Origin: Herminiimonas sp.
GTDB lineage: Bacteria; Pseudomonadota; Gammaproteobacteria; Burkholderiales; Burkholderiaceae_D
Length of the DNA: 64,000 nt
Reading direction: 5' to 3'
Assembly: GCA_027310305.1 (NCBI GenBank)
Contig: DAIDBD010000050.1
Coordinates: 1 to 64,000 of the forward strand
The notes under the pieces were generated by a model, which saw only the letters and a program-made list of their open reading frames with translations, was not told where the DNA came from and ran no database searches. The translations under genes were made by a program, and so were the position numbers. Of this stretch, positions 35,998-45,446 are shown in pieces (within the stretch, counting starts at the first letter, position 1; each line of letters begins with the position of its first letter).

Positions 35998-36488
35998 TAT
36001 TATTCCTTTCACAAAAAATAGTACACAATGCCTTGACTGCGGCGTTTTGGATTAGTTTCAAAATTATCAAATATAGTCAGTTTTATATCGAACGCACTTT
36101 CTGTGCCAACCAACAAGTTCGCATAGACAACCGCATGATGCAGATTGAAAGGAACCAGCGGCCTGCTTCATGGCTCAATCATAGTAAAAATTACCGTGCA
36201 AACGTAATGATTACATTGGATGAAGCATTCTCGAATCAGCAAAAAACAACGAGTAGGCTAGCGGAAATTTATTTTGATAACCGATTGAAATACTGTGCTT
36301 TGCAAATGAAATATTTTTGAACAAGGCAATATATTTTTTAATGCAGCAGACTCTTTACTTCGCTATTGAATAAACGCAAGCCGTACTTCCGCTGCTCATT
36401 GAGAATACAGGCAGCCACAAAATTTTTATCTCCGTTACCCATATGAAGATCGCTTGTCCAGATCTGAGCACATGAAGGACCGCCCGAA
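35998..36488. other. Divergent intergenic region
   Basis: About 490 AT-rich bases between the repeat lipoprotein and the receiver-less sigma-54 activator. It holds the candidate sigma-54 promoter (listed separately). Minus-strand ORFs near 36338-36540 overlap the activator start and look spurious. Confidence 0.45.
36093..36108 (-). promoter_or_regulatory. Candidate sigma-54 promoter
   Basis: On the minus strand the sequence TGGCACAGAAAGTGCG gives the -24 element TGGCAC exactly and a -12 GC with ten bases between GG and GC; the -12 box reads GTGC instead of TTGC. It is about 100 bases upstream of the repeat lipoprotein and close to two sigma-54 activator genes. Confidence 0.45.
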
Positions 36489-37439
36489 ATGTCGATGGAT
36501 AAATCCTTGAAGCGGTTCGGCATGCTGTACGGATCTTCATTGGCGATGGAACAGCTTTACCAGCAGCTCGATAAGGTTTCGATCACCGATGCCACCATAT
36601 TGCTTGTCGGCGAAAGCGGCACCGGCAAGGAACTGATTGCGCAAACCGTGCATCAGTTCAGCCAAAGAAGCAATGAAACATTCATTGCGGTAAATTGCGG
36701 CGCCATTCCTGCTCACCTGATCGAAGCGGCACTGTTCGGCCACGAAAAAGGCAGCTTTACCGGCGCTGCCCGGCAGCATGTCGGCTATTTCGAACATGCA
36801 TCGCGCGGCACGCTGTTCCTCGATGAAATCACCGAAATGCCGACGGAGATGCAGGTTAAATTACTGCGCGTACTGGAGTCAGGCAGTTTCTTGCGCGTTG
36901 GCGGCAGCGAGGAAGTGAAAGTCGATGTGCGATTGATTGCGGCGACCAATCGCGAGCTTGAAACGGCAATCAGGCAAGGCAGCCTGCGTGAAGACCTGAT
37001 GTACCGGCTCGCGGTTTTTCCGATACGCGTTCCGCCGCTGCGCGAACGCAACGGCGACGTCGAATTGCTGGCGCAGCATTTTCTTTATTTGCTGAACGAG
37101 CAGGACAATACGCAAAAGAAATTTTCCCGCCATTCAATGGAAATGATGCGATCCTACACATGGCCCGGCAATGTCAGGGAATTGAAAAACGTGGTGCACC
37201 GCGCCTTCATTCTTTCAACCGAAACATTGGTGATTGAAGATCAGTTGTCGGATTTGCCCGCGCGCAAACCGACGATGCATGAAGGGTGCCTGAATTTTTC
37301 CGTCGGCATGCCGTTGGCCGATGTCCAGCGGGAAATCATCCTGGCGACACTCAAGCATTTCAGCGGCAACAAGCGGCTGACCGCCGATGCGCTCGGCATC
37401 AGTCTGAAAACGCTCTACAACCGGCTGAAGGAATACTGA
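36489..37439 (+). CDS. Sigma-54 activator without sensory domain (PspF-like)
   Basis: 316 residues, all AAA+ plus DNA-binding: Walker A GESGTGKE, GSFTGA loop, Walker B RGTLFLDEITEM, the sensor region around PLRERNGDVELLAQHF, and a C-terminal Fis-type helix-turn-helix ending at NRLKEY. It is closely related to the C-terminal two thirds of the response regulator at 33251-34681 but has no receiver domain, so it must be controlled by a partner protein or by expression level. AAGGA lies about eleven bases before the ATG. Confidence 0.9.
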   Translation: MSMDKSLKRFGMLYGSSLAMEQLYQQLDKVSITDATILLVGESGTGKELIAQTVHQFSQRSNETFIAVNCGAIPAHLIEAALFGHEKGSFTGAARQHVGYFEHASRGTLFLDEITEMPTEMQVKLLRVLESGSFLRVGGSEEVKVDVRLIAATNRELETAIRQGSLREDLMYRLAVFPIRVPPLRERNGDVELLAQHFLYLLNEQDNTQKKFSRHSMEMMRSYTWPGNVRELKNVVHRAFILSTETLVIEDQLSDLPARKPTMHEGCLNFSVGMPLADVQREIILATLKHFSGNKRLTADALGISLKTLYNRLKEY

Positions 37440-37481
37440 TGCTGACGTTCCATGGTTTTCGCGATTGACCCGCTATCGCCA

Positions 37482-38348
37482 TTACCCGTTAATCACTTCG
37501 CCGCCATTCGGATGCATTACCTGCCCTGTCGTGTAAGAAGCATCGGCGGACGCCAGGAATACATAACACGGCGCGATTTCATCGGGTTGGCCGGCGCGGC
37601 CGAGCGGCACGTCGGTGCCGAATACCGCAACTTTTTCCGCGGAAAAACTGGCCGGTATCAAAGGCGTCCAGACCGGGCCCGGCGCAACTGCATTCACATG
37701 AATGCCGCGCTTGGCCAGCTGCTGCGATAACGATCGGGTGAAGGCAACGATTGCTCCCTTGGTCGCGGCATAATCCAGCAGATGCGCACTGCCGCGATAG
37801 GCGGTCACCGACGTGGTGTTGATGATGCGCGCACCCGATTGCAAATGCGGCAACGCCGCTTTTACGGTATGGAACATTGAAAATACGTTGGTGCGAAACG
37901 TCTTTTCCAATTGCTCCTCGCTAATGTCTTCTATCGTTTTCTGCGGATGCTGCTCGGCGGCGTTATTCACCAGGATGTCCAGTCGTCCGAGAGAGGCGAC
38001 CGTTTTTTCGACGATCTCCCGGCAGAAATCCTGTTTGCCTATATCGCCGGAGAATGCCAAGCATTGCCTGCCGGCCTGTTTTATGTACGCTTGCGTTTCG
38101 TCGGCATCCTGATGCTCGTCCAGATAAGCGATGGCGACATCGGCACCTTCTTTCGCAAAAGCAATCGCCACCGCGCGCCCGATGCCGCTGTCGCCGCCGG
38201 TGATCAATGCCACTTTTCCTTTCAGCTTGCCGCTTGCCACGTAGTTTTCCGCATGCGCTTCCGGCCGCGGCGTCATGCTCGCTTCACTGCCCGGTTGATG
38301 CGATTGATGTTGCGGCGGAAAACCGGGATTCTCGTCTGGCTTATTCAT
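37482..38348 (-). CDS. SDR oxidoreductase, YghA/GsiB-like
   Basis: 288 residues. A hydrophilic Pro/Gln/His-rich N-terminal extension of about 40 residues is followed by the SDR core: VALITGGDSGIGRAVAIAFAKEGADVAI, LVNNAAEQ, Ser in INTTSVTAY, catalytic YAATKGA and PGPVWTPLI. The extension and the QHPQKTIEDIS segment are typical of the YghA-type stress-associated dehydrogenases. Substrate unknown. It is convergent with the sigma-54 activator and divergent from a short doubtful frame. Confidence 0.88.
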   Translation of the reverse strand: MNKPDENPGFPPQHQSHQPGSEASMTPRPEAHAENYVASGKLKGKVALITGGDSGIGRAVAIAFAKEGADVAIAYLDEHQDADETQAYIKQAGRQCLAFSGDIGKQDFCREIVEKTVASLGRLDILVNNAAEQHPQKTIEDISEEQLEKTFRTNVFSMFHTVKAALPHLQSGARIINTTSVTAYRGSAHLLDYAATKGAIVAFTRSLSQQLAKRGIHVNAVAPGPVWTPLIPASFSAEKVAVFGTDVPLGRAGQPDEIAPCYVFLASADASYTTGQVMHPNGGEVING

Positions 38349-38507
38349 CTGCGGATTCTTTCAAAATGGATTCGAAAAGAAAATTCAGCAGCTTTCATGC
38401 CATGACAGAAATGCGGGCGACGATCAGCGACGACATGCCGCGGATGTATTCAATGGAAAGAGTGGTTGCGTTGCAGGAAGAAATGATGACGGTATGCGGT
38501 GAATCGA

Positions 38508-39512
38508 TCAAGCGGCCAATGGCTGCATCCGTGCCAGCGCTTGCAGCAATAAAACCGGATCGCCCGCCGCCAGTCTTTTCGAATCGGATAATGTCTGGCG
38601 AAACGCGCGTGCGCCGGGCATGCCCGCCATCAGGCCCAGCATGTGGCGCGTGATGCTGTTCAGCTTCAAACCGCCGCCGTTGCCGTGACGTTCGAGTTGC
38701 GCGCGGATATAAGGCAGCATCGCTTCGAGTATGTCAGCGCGCGATTTCACTGCCGCACCATCATCGTAATAACGGGCATCGAACGAGGCCATCCAGTATG
38801 GATTGTGATAAGCCTCGCGCCCGAGCATCACGCCATCGACATGCGATAGATGGAAATCGATTTCATCCAGCGTCTTGATGCCGCCGTTGATGATGATTTC
38901 GAGTTGCGGAAAATCGCGCTTGAGTTGATGGGCAAACTCGTATCGCAACGGCGGAATCTCGCGGTTCTCTTTCGGACTCAAGCCTTTCAGAATCGCATTG
39001 CGCGCATGAACAATGAACGTGCGGCAACCGGCATCGGCGATCGTGCCGACGAAATCGCGAACGAAATCGTACGATTCGGCCTGGTCGATACCGATGCGGT
39101 GCTTGACCGTTACGTCAATCGAGACTGCGTCATGCATCGCCTTGACGCAATCGGCTACCAGTTCAGGCTCCGCCATCAGGCAGGCGCCGAATGCACCCTT
39201 TTGCACCCGTTCCGACGGGCAACCGCAATTCAGATTGATTTCGTCATAGCCCCATTGTTCGCCGAACTTCGCGCATTGCGCCAGATCGCCGGGTTCGCTG
39301 CCGCCAAGCTGCAATGCAACCGGATGCTCTTCATCGCTGAAATCGAGATGGCGCGCCACATCGCCGTGCAGCAATGCGCCGGTGGTGACCATTTCGGTAT
39401 ACAACCAGGTGTGCCGCGTGATGTGCCGGTGAAAGACGCGGCAATGGCGATCGGTCCAATCCATCATCGGCGCGACCGATACGCGGCGGGCGGGTAATTT
39501 CGTGGAATTCAA
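38508..39512 (-). CDS. dusA: tRNA-dihydrouridine(20/20a) synthase
   Basis: 334 residues if started at the TTG at 39512; the track start at 39758 adds about 80 residues of unlikely sequence. No ATG is available just before the conserved RRVSVAPMMDWTDRHCR start, so the initiation codon is uncertain. FMN-binding and catalytic motifs are clear: EINLNCGCPSERVQKGAFGACLM with the catalytic Cys, VKHRIGIDQ, IVHARNA and INGGIKTLDEI. It reduces uridines in the tRNA D-loop. Confidence 0.9.
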   Translation of the reverse strand: MNSTKLPARRVSVAPMMDWTDRHCRVFHRHITRHTWLYTEMVTTGALLHGDVARHLDFSDEEHPVALQLGGSEPGDLAQCAKFGEQWGYDEINLNCGCPSERVQKGAFGACLMAEPELVADCVKAMHDAVSIDVTVKHRIGIDQAESYDFVRDFVGTIADAGCRTFIVHARNAILKGLSPKENREIPPLRYEFAHQLKRDFPQLEIIINGGIKTLDEIDFHLSHVDGVMLGREAYHNPYWMASFDARYYDDGAAVKSRADILEAMLPYIRAQLERHGNGGGLKLNSITRHMLGLMAGMPGARAFRQTLSDSKRLAAGDPVLLLQALARMQPLAA

Positions 39513-39656
39513 CGGGCAAGGACCATAGGGAAAACCGATATTGTACCGGCACAAACTTTTATTCGGAAATCGCAGTAAAGTGTCGTTACCGATATGGCTG
39601 CGAACGTAATACCATGTCAATCGCTCCAAATCATTTCTTGAAACCACGGTGACCCT

Positions 39657-41009
39657 ATGTCCAATACCATCAATACCGAACACTTCTGGATGCCGTTCAC
39701 CGCGAACCGGCAATTCAAGGCCAGACCGCGCATGCTGGTGGCCGCGTCCGGCATGCATTACACCGCCGACGACGGCCGCAAGATTCTCGACGGCACCTCC
39801 GGCTTATGGTGCGTGAATGCCGGCCACAACCATCCGAAAATCGTCGCGGCGATTCAGCAGCAGGCGGCGACGATGGATTACGCGCCTGCATTCCAGATGG
39901 GGCATCCGAAAGTTTTCGAGGCGGCCAGCGCGCTGGTGGCAATTGCACCGGAAGGCTTGAACCGGGTCTTTTTCTGCAACGACGGTTCGGAAGCGGTCGA
40001 TTCCGCGCTGAAAATCGCACTCGCCTATCACCGCATGCGCGGCGACGGCTTGCGCACCCGCCTGATCGGCCGTGAGCGCGGTTATCACGGCGTCGGTTTC
40101 GGCGGCATCGCGGTCGGCGGCATCGCCGGCAACCGCAAGCATTTCGGCCCGACCCTGGCCGGCGTGGACCATTTGCGCCATCCGCTCGATATCGCGAAAA
40201 ATGCATTCTCGCGCGGCTTGCCGGAACACGGCGCCGAACTGGCCGACGAACTGGAGCAACGACTGCTGACGCTGCACGACCCGGCGACGGTTGCCGCGCT
40301 GATCGTCGAACCGGTTCAAGGCTCCACCGGCGTGATCCTGCCGCCCAAAGGCTATCTGCAAAAACTGCGCGCCATCTGCGACAAGTACGGCATCCTGCTG
40401 ATTTTCGATGAAGTCATCACCGGCTTCGGCCGCGTCGGCGCGCCGTTCGCGGCGGATTATTTCGGCATCACGCCGGATATGCTGGTCTGCGCCAAGGGCT
40501 TGACCAACGCGGCGGTACCGATGGGCGCGGTGATCGTGCGCCAGGATATTCACGATACGTTCATGGATGCCGCGCCGGAAAATGCGATCGAATTCTTCCA
40601 CGGCTATACCTATACCGGCCATCCGCTGGCATCGGCCGCGATGCTGGCGACCATGGATGTGTACAGGAGCGAACAGTTATTCGAGCGCGCCGCCGCCATC
40701 GCGCCTTGCTTCGAGCAAGCCGCGCACAGTCTGCAGGGCCTGCCTTATGTAAAAGATGTACGCAATCTTGGCCTGGTGTGCGGCATCGAACTGGAAAGCG
40801 TGCCGGGCAAATCGAGCGCCCGTGCGTTCGACGTGTTTCTCAAATGCTTCTGGGAAAAAGGCGTGCTGATTCGCACCACCGGCGACATCATTGCATTGTC
40901 GCCGCCGCTGGTCATCGACAAGGCGCAGATCGACCAGTTGTTCGGTGCGATTGCCGATATCCTGAAAGCGCAGAAGGCAGTGCCTGAAACCGAGGCTGCC
41001 TTCGCTTGA
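39657..41009 (+). CDS. Omega-amino acid--pyruvate aminotransferase (class III PLP)
   Basis: 450 residues. Class III transaminase fold with VFFCNDGSEAVDSALKIALAYH (phosphate binding), RGYHGVGFGG, LLIFDEVITGFGR and the PLP-binding Lys in MLVCAKGLTNAAVPMGAV. The N-terminus HFWMPFTANRQFKARPRM is characteristic of beta-alanine:pyruvate aminotransferases. It likely transfers amino groups from beta-alanine or other omega-amino acids to pyruvate. It is convergent with an EamA exporter, 17 bases apart. Confidence 0.88.
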   Translation: MSNTINTEHFWMPFTANRQFKARPRMLVAASGMHYTADDGRKILDGTSGLWCVNAGHNHPKIVAAIQQQAATMDYAPAFQMGHPKVFEAASALVAIAPEGLNRVFFCNDGSEAVDSALKIALAYHRMRGDGLRTRLIGRERGYHGVGFGGIAVGGIAGNRKHFGPTLAGVDHLRHPLDIAKNAFSRGLPEHGAELADELEQRLLTLHDPATVAALIVEPVQGSTGVILPPKGYLQKLRAICDKYGILLIFDEVITGFGRVGAPFAADYFGITPDMLVCAKGLTNAAVPMGAVIVRQDIHDTFMDAAPENAIEFFHGYTYTGHPLASAAMLATMDVYRSEQLFERAAAIAPCFEQAAHSLQGLPYVKDVRNLGLVCGIELESVPGKSSARAFDVFLKCFWEKGVLIRTTGDIIALSPPLVIDKAQIDQLFGAIADILKAQKAVPETEAAFA

Positions 41010-41026
41010 AGCCGGGGCAATAAATG

Positions 41027-41917
41027 TTAACTGGTCGCCGGTGCGCTTTGCCGCATCGCGGCCAGTTCATTGAATACCAAGGCGGTCAGCACCACTGCCC
41101 CACCCATCAGCGTCGCCTGCGCCGGCACTTCGCCTGCCCCCAGCCATGCCCATAGCGGACCCAGCAATACCTCAAGCAGCGCCAGCAATGAAATCTCCGG
41201 CGCCGACAAAGACTTCGATGCGATGACCATCAGCATGCACGGAAAACCGAGCTGAAAAAAACCGAGGATGGCGAGAATGCCGATGTCGTGCAGCGATGCC
41301 TGTAGCGGCCAGGTCAGCGGCAGCATCAGCAACGCAGACAGCACGCCGCCAATCAACACAGACGGAATCAGATCGACGCCATGGCCCGCTTTTTTCAGTG
41401 CAATGACGTTGATCGATGCCGCGACCGGCACGCCGAGCGCCACGGCCATCCCGGCCAGATGCGCGCTGCCCATACCCGACATGCCGCTGGCAAACATCCA
41501 CACCATGCCGACGAACGCGGCGGCAATCGCCAGCCAGGTGCGCGATGCGATGCGTTCGCGCAAGAACAGCCAGGCGAAAAACGCTGTCAGCAGCGGCGAG
41601 ATGCTCATCACGATCAACGTGTTGGCAACCGTTGTCATGGTCAGCGCAATCATGAAGCAAATGAACATCACGCTCCACATTGCGCCGGACAGCAAGCCGA
41701 GCCTGCCGACTGCGCGCACCGTGGAAAATGCTTTTCCTTTTTGCTGCCGCAACAATGCGGCGGCGACGAACAACGCGGCAAAGGCGCTGCGCCAGAAAGT
41801 GACTTCAAATCCGCGTGCGGCGTCGAGGTGACGGGTAAAGACGCCCGCAATGCTCCACAGCGTTGCGGCGCAAATCATCAGAATGACGGCACGGCGATGC
41901 GATTGTTGCTTGAGCAT
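41027..41917 (-). CDS. EamA/DMT-family transporter
   Basis: 296 residues from the ATG at 41917; the track start at 41992 adds an unlikely leader. Ten hydrophobic helices in two EamA repeats: ICAATLWSIAGVFTRHLD begins the first and GMAVALGVPVAASINVIALKK the second, with the usual PLLTAFFAWLFLRERI at the end of repeat one. These inner-membrane proteins export small metabolites, often amino acids. Substrate unknown. No strong ribosome-binding site is visible. Confidence 0.85.
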   Translation of the reverse strand: MLKQQSHRRAVILMICAATLWSIAGVFTRHLDAARGFEVTFWRSAFAALFVAAALLRQQKGKAFSTVRAVGRLGLLSGAMWSVMFICFMIALTMTTVANTLIVMSISPLLTAFFAWLFLRERIASRTWLAIAAAFVGMVWMFASGMSGMGSAHLAGMAVALGVPVAASINVIALKKAGHGVDLIPSVLIGGVLSALLMLPLTWPLQASLHDIGILAILGFFQLGFPCMLMVIASKSLSAPEISLLALLEVLLGPLWAWLGAGEVPAQATLMGGAVVLTALVFNELAAMRQSAPATS

Positions 41918-42050
41918 GAGAAATGAGGATGGACAGGGATAATAAAAAACCCGCCAATCCCGAACAGCCTTTACCGGGCCATCAAGAGTCAACGGGTTTA
42001 CCGAATGCGCGCGGCCCGATCAACGAACTGGAGCGGTCGCGAAGAAAGAC

Positions 42051-43886
42051 TTACGCGGCTTCGCGTCCTGCCTTCTTGCGCTCGTGCTCTTTCAGATAGC
42101 GCTTGCGCAGACGAATGCTCTTCGGCGTGATTTCGACCAGTTCATCATCATCGATGAATTCGACCGCATATTCGAGCGACATCTGGATCGGCGGCACCAG
42201 GCGCACCGCTTCATCGGTGCCGGAAGAACGGACGTTGGTCAACTGCTTGCCCTTGATCGGATTGACCACCAGATCATTGTCGCGCGAATGAATGCCGATG
42301 ATCATGCCTTCGTACACCGGGTCGTTGTGGACCACGAACATGCGGCCGCGATCCTGCAGCTTCCAGATTGCATAGGCAACCGCAGCGCCGTCATCCTGCG
42401 AAATCAGCACGCCGTTGCGACGGCTTGCCATCTCGCCCTTGGAATTATCCACCGGTGCGTATTCATCGAAAATGTGACTCATCAATCCGGTGCCGCGCGT
42501 CAAGGTCATGAACTCGCCCTGGAACCCGATCAGGCCGCGTGCCGGAATACGGTATTCCAGCCGGACCCGGCCTTTGCCGTCGGATTCCATATTTTGCAGA
42601 TCGCCGCGGCGGCGGCCCAATTCTTCCATCACGCCGCCCTGATTGACTTCTTCCACATCGACCGACAGCAATTCAAACGGCTCGTGGCGCACGCCATCGA
42701 CCATTTTGAACACGACGCGCGGACGCGATACGGCCAGCTCGAATCCTTCGCGGCGCATGTTTTCAATCAGAATGGTCAGATGCAATTCGCCGCGGCCGGA
42801 CACTTCGAAAATCGTATCGTCATCGGTCGGCGCAACGCGCAATGCAACGTTGGCTTTCAACTCGCGATCCAGGCGCTCGCGCAACTGGCGGCTGGTGACG
42901 AACTTGCCTTCACGCCCTGCCAGCGGCGAATTATTGACCATGAAGTTCATCGTCAGGGTCGGTTCGTCGACGGTCAGCATCGGCAGCGCATCCGGTGCAT
43001 CCGGTGCGCATACCGTGGTGCCGATACCGATCTCGTCGATGCCGTTGATCAGCACGATATCGCCGGCGACCGCTTCATCGACCAACACGCGCTCCAGTCC
43101 CTTGAAATTCAATACCTGATTGATACGCGCCTTGATCGGCGTGCCTTGCGGACCGTCCATGATGATGACGTCCTGCAACGCCCTGACGCGGCCGCGCGTG
43201 ATGCGGCCGATGCCGATCTTGCCGACATACGAAGAATAATCCAGCGACGAAATCTGCAGTTGCAACGGACCGTTCTGGTCATCGTCGCGCGCCGGCACGT
43301 GTTCCAGGATCGCTTCGAACAGCGGCTTCATGTCGCCTGCGCGCACAGTTGCATCCAGGCTGGCATAACCGTTCAGCGCCGATGCGAACACCACCGGGAA
43401 ATCCAGTTGCTCTTCGGTCGCGCCGAGCTTGTCGAACAATTCGAAGGTGGCATTGATGGCCCATTCCGGACGCGCGCCCGGACGGTCGATCTTGTTGATC
43501 ACGACGATCGGTTTCAAGCCGAGCGCCAGCGCCTTGCGCGTAACGAAGCGGGTCTGCGGCATCGGACCTTCCTGCGCATCGACCAGCAGCAATACGCTGT
43601 CGACCATCGACAGCACGCGCTCCACCTCGCCGCCGAAATCGGCATGGCCCGGCGTATCGACGATGTTGATGTGCGTGCCTTCGTACTCGACCGCGCAATT
43701 TTTCGACAGGATCGTGATGCCGCGCTCTTTTTCAAGATCGTTGGAATCCATCACGCGGGCTTCAACCTGCTGGTTGTCGCGGAAGGTGCCGGACTGGCGC
43801 AGCAACTTGTCGACGAGAGTCGTTTTGCCGTGATCGACGTGGGCAATGATGGCGATGTTGCGGATGGCGCGTTTTGTATTTGACAT
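42051..43886 (-). CDS. typA: Translational GTPase TypA/BipA
   Basis: 611 residues from the ATG at 43886; the track start at 43949 is upstream of the conserved [23 protein letters not shown] start. G1 AHVDHGKT, G3 [10 protein letters not shown] and G4 NKID are present, followed by EF-G-like domains II, III and V and the BipA-specific C-terminal domain. A ribosome-associated GTPase important for stress and low-temperature ribosome assembly. It is downstream of truB on the same strand, with about 135 bases between them. Confidence 0.95.
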   Translation of the reverse strand: MSNTKRAIRNIAIIAHVDHGKTTLVDKLLRQSGTFRDNQQVEARVMDSNDLEKERGITILSKNCAVEYEGTHINIVDTPGHADFGGEVERVLSMVDSVLLLVDAQEGPMPQTRFVTRKALALGLKPIVVINKIDRPGARPEWAINATFELFDKLGATEEQLDFPVVFASALNGYASLDATVRAGDMKPLFEAILEHVPARDDDQNGPLQLQISSLDYSSYVGKIGIGRITRGRVRALQDVIIMDGPQGTPIKARINQVLNFKGLERVLVDEAVAGDIVLINGIDEIGIGTTVCAPDAPDALPMLTVDEPTLTMNFMVNNSPLAGREGKFVTSRQLRERLDRELKANVALRVAPTDDDTIFEVSGRGELHLTILIENMRREGFELAVSRPRVVFKMVDGVRHEPFELLSVDVEEVNQGGVMEELGRRRGDLQNMESDGKGRVRLEYRIPARGLIGFQGEFMTLTRGTGLMSHIFDEYAPVDNSKGEMASRRNGVLISQDDGAAVAYAIWKLQDRGRMFVVHNDPVYEGMIIGIHSRDNDLVVNPIKGKQLTNVRSSGTDEAVRLVPPIQMSLEYAVEFIDDDELVEITPKSIRLRKRYLKEHERKKAGREAA

Positions 43887-44020
43887 GATCTTGGTAGGCG
43901 AAATATGCGGAGTGCGGGAAACCGGGCATTTTAACATGTTGCGGCGCACGAAATAATGAAAACTCTTGATATTTCAAAGAGTTGCTGAAGATTTCGCCAC
44001 ACTCGCAACCGTTGCCTGTT

Positions 44021-44956
44021 TCACGGTTTTTCCGCCGCGATCAGCCGTTCCGGCGCCAGCACGCCGAATTCCTTCATTTGACCGGTGCCGAGCAATTGTC
44101 CGGTTGTTTCCCGATAAACCCGGACCCGTCCCTGGCAGTCCGGTATCGCTGCTCCTTCCTTGCCGAGCGCCAATCGCTGGCCATGCAGGAATCGATTCGC
44201 CAGTTTATCGGGCAAGATGACGGCGGGAAATGACGACAGCAACGTATCCAGTGCAGACAGCGACGCGGCGCGGTCGGATTCGGACATGTCGGCAAACACT
44301 TCAAGCGTCACCGCGTGCTCAAGAGTCAACTCTCCCACACCGATGCGGCGCAACGCTTTCAAATGCGCGCCGCAACCCAATGCGGCACCGATGTCTTCGC
44401 CCAGCACCCGGATATAAGTGCCTTTGCTGCATGCAACCCGCAAGCGTAAAAACGGCGCCTGATAGTCGAGCAATTCCAGGCTGTGAATGGTCACGCGGCG
44501 CGCTTCGCGTTCCAGCGTCACACCTGCCCGCGCATATTCATATAACGGCTTGCCGTCGCGTTTGAGCGCCGAATACATCGGCGGAATCTGGTCGATTTCA
44601 CCGCGAAACCGGGCGAGAACCGCTTCAATCCGGTCAGGCGTGGCGTCGACTTCATGTGTCGCCGCAACCTCGCCTTCGGTGTCGCCGGTCGTGGTCCGGA
44701 TACCGAGATGGACGACCGTGTCATAGGTTTTATCCGCATCCAGCAAATCCTGCGCGAATTTCGTCGCTTCGCCGAAGCACAACGGCAACAAGCCGGTTGC
44801 AAACGGGTCCAGGGTGCCGGTATGACCGGCCTTTTCGGCGTTCAATAATTTTTTGGCTTTGATCAGCGCGTCGTTGCTGGAATGGCCAACGGATTTGTCG
44901 AGCAGCAGGACGCCATGGACCGGCACCCGTTTTTTCCTGGGTGGAATAGGCGTCAT
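44021..44956 (-). CDS. truB: tRNA pseudouridine-55 synthase
   Basis: 311 residues. The basic N-terminus PPRKKRVPVHGVLLLDKSVGHSSND is followed by the catalytic motif AGHTGTLDPFATGLLPLCFGEATK (Asp in GTLDP) and the RVACSKGTYIRVLGEDIG region of TruB. The C-terminal part is a PUA-like RNA-binding domain. It makes pseudouridine 55 in the T-loop of tRNAs. Follows rbfA by about 40 bases, as usual in this gene block. Confidence 0.95.
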   Translation of the reverse strand: MTPIPPRKKRVPVHGVLLLDKSVGHSSNDALIKAKKLLNAEKAGHTGTLDPFATGLLPLCFGEATKFAQDLLDADKTYDTVVHLGIRTTTGDTEGEVAATHEVDATPDRIEAVLARFRGEIDQIPPMYSALKRDGKPLYEYARAGVTLEREARRVTIHSLELLDYQAPFLRLRVACSKGTYIRVLGEDIGAALGCGAHLKALRRIGVGELTLEHAVTLEVFADMSESDRAASLSALDTLLSSFPAVILPDKLANRFLHGQRLALGKEGAAIPDCQGRVRVYRETTGQLLGTGQMKEFGVLAPERLIAAEKP

Positions 44957-44997
44957 GATGGGATGGTTAGTGCGCGAAATGCGTACAAGCGCCGAAA

Positions 44998-45387
44998 TCA
45001 GCCTTGGTCGGCATCCTTGGCACGCGTCGCGTTTGCTTCGTCGATCAGTCTGGATAATTCCATGCCGCGCGCAGTCGACGTGTCGTGCACGAAATGCAAT
45101 TCGGGAAGCGTATGGATGGACAAGCGCCGGCCAAGCTGCGCGCGGATGAAACCGGCAGCCTTAACCAGTCCGGCCACCGTGCTTTGGATCGCTTCCTTGT
45201 TGTCGGAAAGCATGGTGAAAAACACCTTGGCATGCGCATAGTCAGGCGTGATCTGCACTTCCGTGATCGTGATCATTCCCACGCGCGGATCCTTCAACTC
45301 GAACGCGACGATCTCGGCCAGATCGCGCTGGATCTGGTCGGCAACGCGCAGACCGCGCGCCGGAATGGATTTGCTGTGTTTAGCCAT
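44998..45387 (-). CDS. rbfA: 30S ribosome-binding factor A
   Basis: 129 residues. The KH-like fold is recognised by [32 protein letters not shown] and ELHFVHDTS near the end. RbfA helps mature the 5' end of 16S rRNA and is important in the cold. It lies between infB and truB in the standard order, 59 bases after the infB stop. Confidence 0.95.
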   Translation of the reverse strand: MAKHSKSIPARGLRVADQIQRDLAEIVAFELKDPRVGMITITEVQITPDYAHAKVFFTMLSDNKEAIQSTVAGLVKAAGFIRAQLGRRLSIHTLPELHFVHDTSTARGMELSRLIDEANATRAKDADQG

Positions 45388-45446
45388 ATTAAAACCGATA
45401 GCGTCTATCGACTGATTCCGGCGGGCGCTTGCCCGCCGGAATCATG

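Noticed and set aside
38366-38653. Plus-strand 95-codon frame (MDSKRKFSSF...) between the SDR and dusA genes
   Set aside because: No ribosome-binding site, and its second half overlaps the dusA 3' end antisense; composition of the overlapping part looks like a shadow.
42084-43883. 599-codon plus-strand ORF antisense to typA
   Set aside because: His/Arg/Gln-rich shadow of a conserved gene; the minus-strand TypA is unambiguous.
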